58,596 bases of DNA, taken from positions 1 through 58,596 of the forward strand of contig DFEA01000012.1 of NCBI GenBank assembly GCA_002368575.1. The letters are read 5' to 3'. Every line of letters begins with the position of its first letter. Within the stretch, counting starts at the first letter, position 1. The notes under the pieces are model-generated. The model had not been told where the DNA came from. It saw only the letters and a list, made by a program, of their open reading frames with translations, and did no database searches. This document shows positions 57,827-58,596 of this stretch, piece by piece. The translations under genes were made by a program, and so were the position numbers. The DNA comes from Lachnospiraceae bacterium UBA3814. Its GTDB lineage: Bacteria > Bacillota > Clostridia > Lachnospirales > Lachnospiraceae.

Positions 57827-58596
57827 CTATTTGCGGGCCTTGTTATCCTTGACTCCGTGGAGCTTGAAGAATACGAGCTTCTCCTCCATATCGTCCGCGA
57901 TCTCCTTCATGATCTCAGCCGATTTCTCAAGCACCTTCATGGTATCGTTAAGCTCTGTAATGGAATTTGCGGTCTCCTGGGAGGCAGCGGCATTTTCCTC
58001 GGAAATAGCCGAAAGGCCTGACATCGCATCCACCACCACTACCTTTGCGCTGTCGCAGGAGCGTGCATCCCTGGCTATGCTCTCGGCACCGTAAACCGTT
58101 GTCTGGATATCCTCTATAAGGGTGTTAATGGCGTCGACCGTTGAAACAAGGACAGCCTTCTGCTCCTCAGTCGCCCGCATTACATCCTCTGATTTTCTGA
58201 CGGCATCCTGGGATTCCCTGAGCAGCACGTTCATCTCGGCGAATATTTCCTCTGCTGCCTTCGAGGAATCAACAGCAAGGTTTCCGATGGACTCTGCGAC
58301 CACCGCAAAGCCCCTTCCTGCTTCTCCGGCACGTGCCGCTTCAATGGAAGCATTCAGCGAAAGAAGGTTTGTCTGTGAGGCGATCTCGGTAATGGCCGAT
58401 ACCTTGGAATTGATCCTTTCAACGGCGGCCGAGGTAGCGCCGATGCTCTGGGAGATCTGGTTTACATTATCGCTCATCTCATCGGAAGCTTCGGAAAGCT
58501 TTGATATCTGCTCGGCGGATTCTTTTGAATTAACATGCATTTTCCTTGCGGTCTCCTCAAGAGCCTCCGCACTGTCAAGCACACGCTGGATGGCAT
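57827..58596 (-). CDS. Methyl-accepting chemotaxis protein, C-terminal part (5'-partial)
   Basis: The frame is open through the end of the window, so the sensor and membrane parts lie outside. The visible part is the long signalling coiled coil with the hairpin tip EIASQTNLLSLNASIEAARA and GEAGRGFAVVAESIGNLA, the region that binds CheA and CheW. Adaptation helices with Ser/Ala/Glu patterns lie on both sides, and the C-terminus ends in a short basic NKARK tail. Receptors of this kind signal through CheA to the flagellar motor. No other chemotaxis gene is in the window. Confidence 0.93.
   Translation of the reverse strand, partial: AIQRVLDSAEALEETARKMHVNSKESAEQISKLSEASDEMSDNVNQISQSIGATSAAVERINSKVSAITEIASQTNLLSLNASIEAARAGEAGRGFAVVAESIGNLAVDSSKAAEEIFAEMNVLLRESQDAVRKSEDVMRATEEQKAVLVSTVDAINTLIEDIQTTVYGAESIARDARSCDSAKVVVVDAMSGLSAISEENAAASQETANSITELNDTMKVLEKSAEIMKEIADDMEEKLVFFKLHGVKDNKARK

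Noticed and set aside
1..58596. CRISPR array, tRNA or rRNA genes, phage integrase or transposase
   Set aside because: No regularly spaced repeats, no rRNA- or tRNA-like sequence and no recombinase motifs were recognised on either strand; a tRNA scan would be more sensitive than reading by eye.

Overview
The window reads as chromosome of a Gram-positive Firmicute, most likely a gut or rumen Lachnospiraceae. This is inferred from strong AGGAGG-type ribosome sites, frequent ATGA start/stop overlaps, AGG/ATA-rich codon use at moderate G+C, lipobox lipoproteins, FIST and 7TM sensor proteins, a uxaCBA/kdgK/eda hexuronate cluster and a cysteine-type formate dehydrogenase. No rRNA, tRNA, CRISPR array, integrase or transposase was recognised, and the species cannot be named from the sequence alone.

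Layout. 1-2065: tail of a PreA-like oxidoreductase, a small coupled ORF, a metallo-beta-lactamase-fold hydrolase and a VOC protein. 2078-2875: wreckage of an opp peptide-transporter operon. 2950-7834: a membrane PAS-GGDEF-EAL protein facing an unknown 189-residue protein and a CstA transporter. 7943-9281: two sets of broken gene fragments, one like a calpain-type protease, on opposite strands. 9312-12043: a discoidin-like protein and a GH13 glucosidase. 12358-14898: an A+T-rich island with an AAA ATPase, a TOPRIM gene cut down to its first codons, a 110-bp inverted-repeat element and a Uma2-family protein. 14986-19508: a NuoF/GltD-type fusion flavoprotein with formate dehydrogenase. 19527-23010: ferredoxin-tailed aldo/keto reductase, PfkB kinase and MFS transporter.

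23018-41018 is rich in sensing and envelope genes: a lipoprotein, a FIST-domain hybrid histidine kinase, two large channels joining extracellular sensor modules to an MscS pore, a third plain MscS channel, a thioesterase, a double-glycine-leader zinc-ribbon peptide, a tyrosine phosphatase, a MATE exporter, a duplicated HdeD-like protein and a diguanylate cyclase. 41082-49508: PAP2 phosphatase, an RND efflux pair, an HD-domain protein, an esterase and a LUD protein. 49671-56143: hexuronate catabolism, with uxaC-uxaB-uxaA leftward and kdgK-eda rightward; together they take glucuronate or galacturonate to pyruvate and glyceraldehyde-3-phosphate. 56224-58596: an orphaned amino-acid ABC ATPase, a permease stub, unrelated gene debris and the C-terminal part of a chemoreceptor.

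The most interesting signals are the truncated ATPase/TOPRIM pair (likely a decayed defence system), the GG-leader zinc-ribbon peptide with a structured leader, the sensor-MscS channels beside a FIST kinase, and recurrent AACGGATC/GATCCGTT hairpins sitting just upstream of ribosome sites in gaps between genes. Decay is concentrated at strand-switch points.
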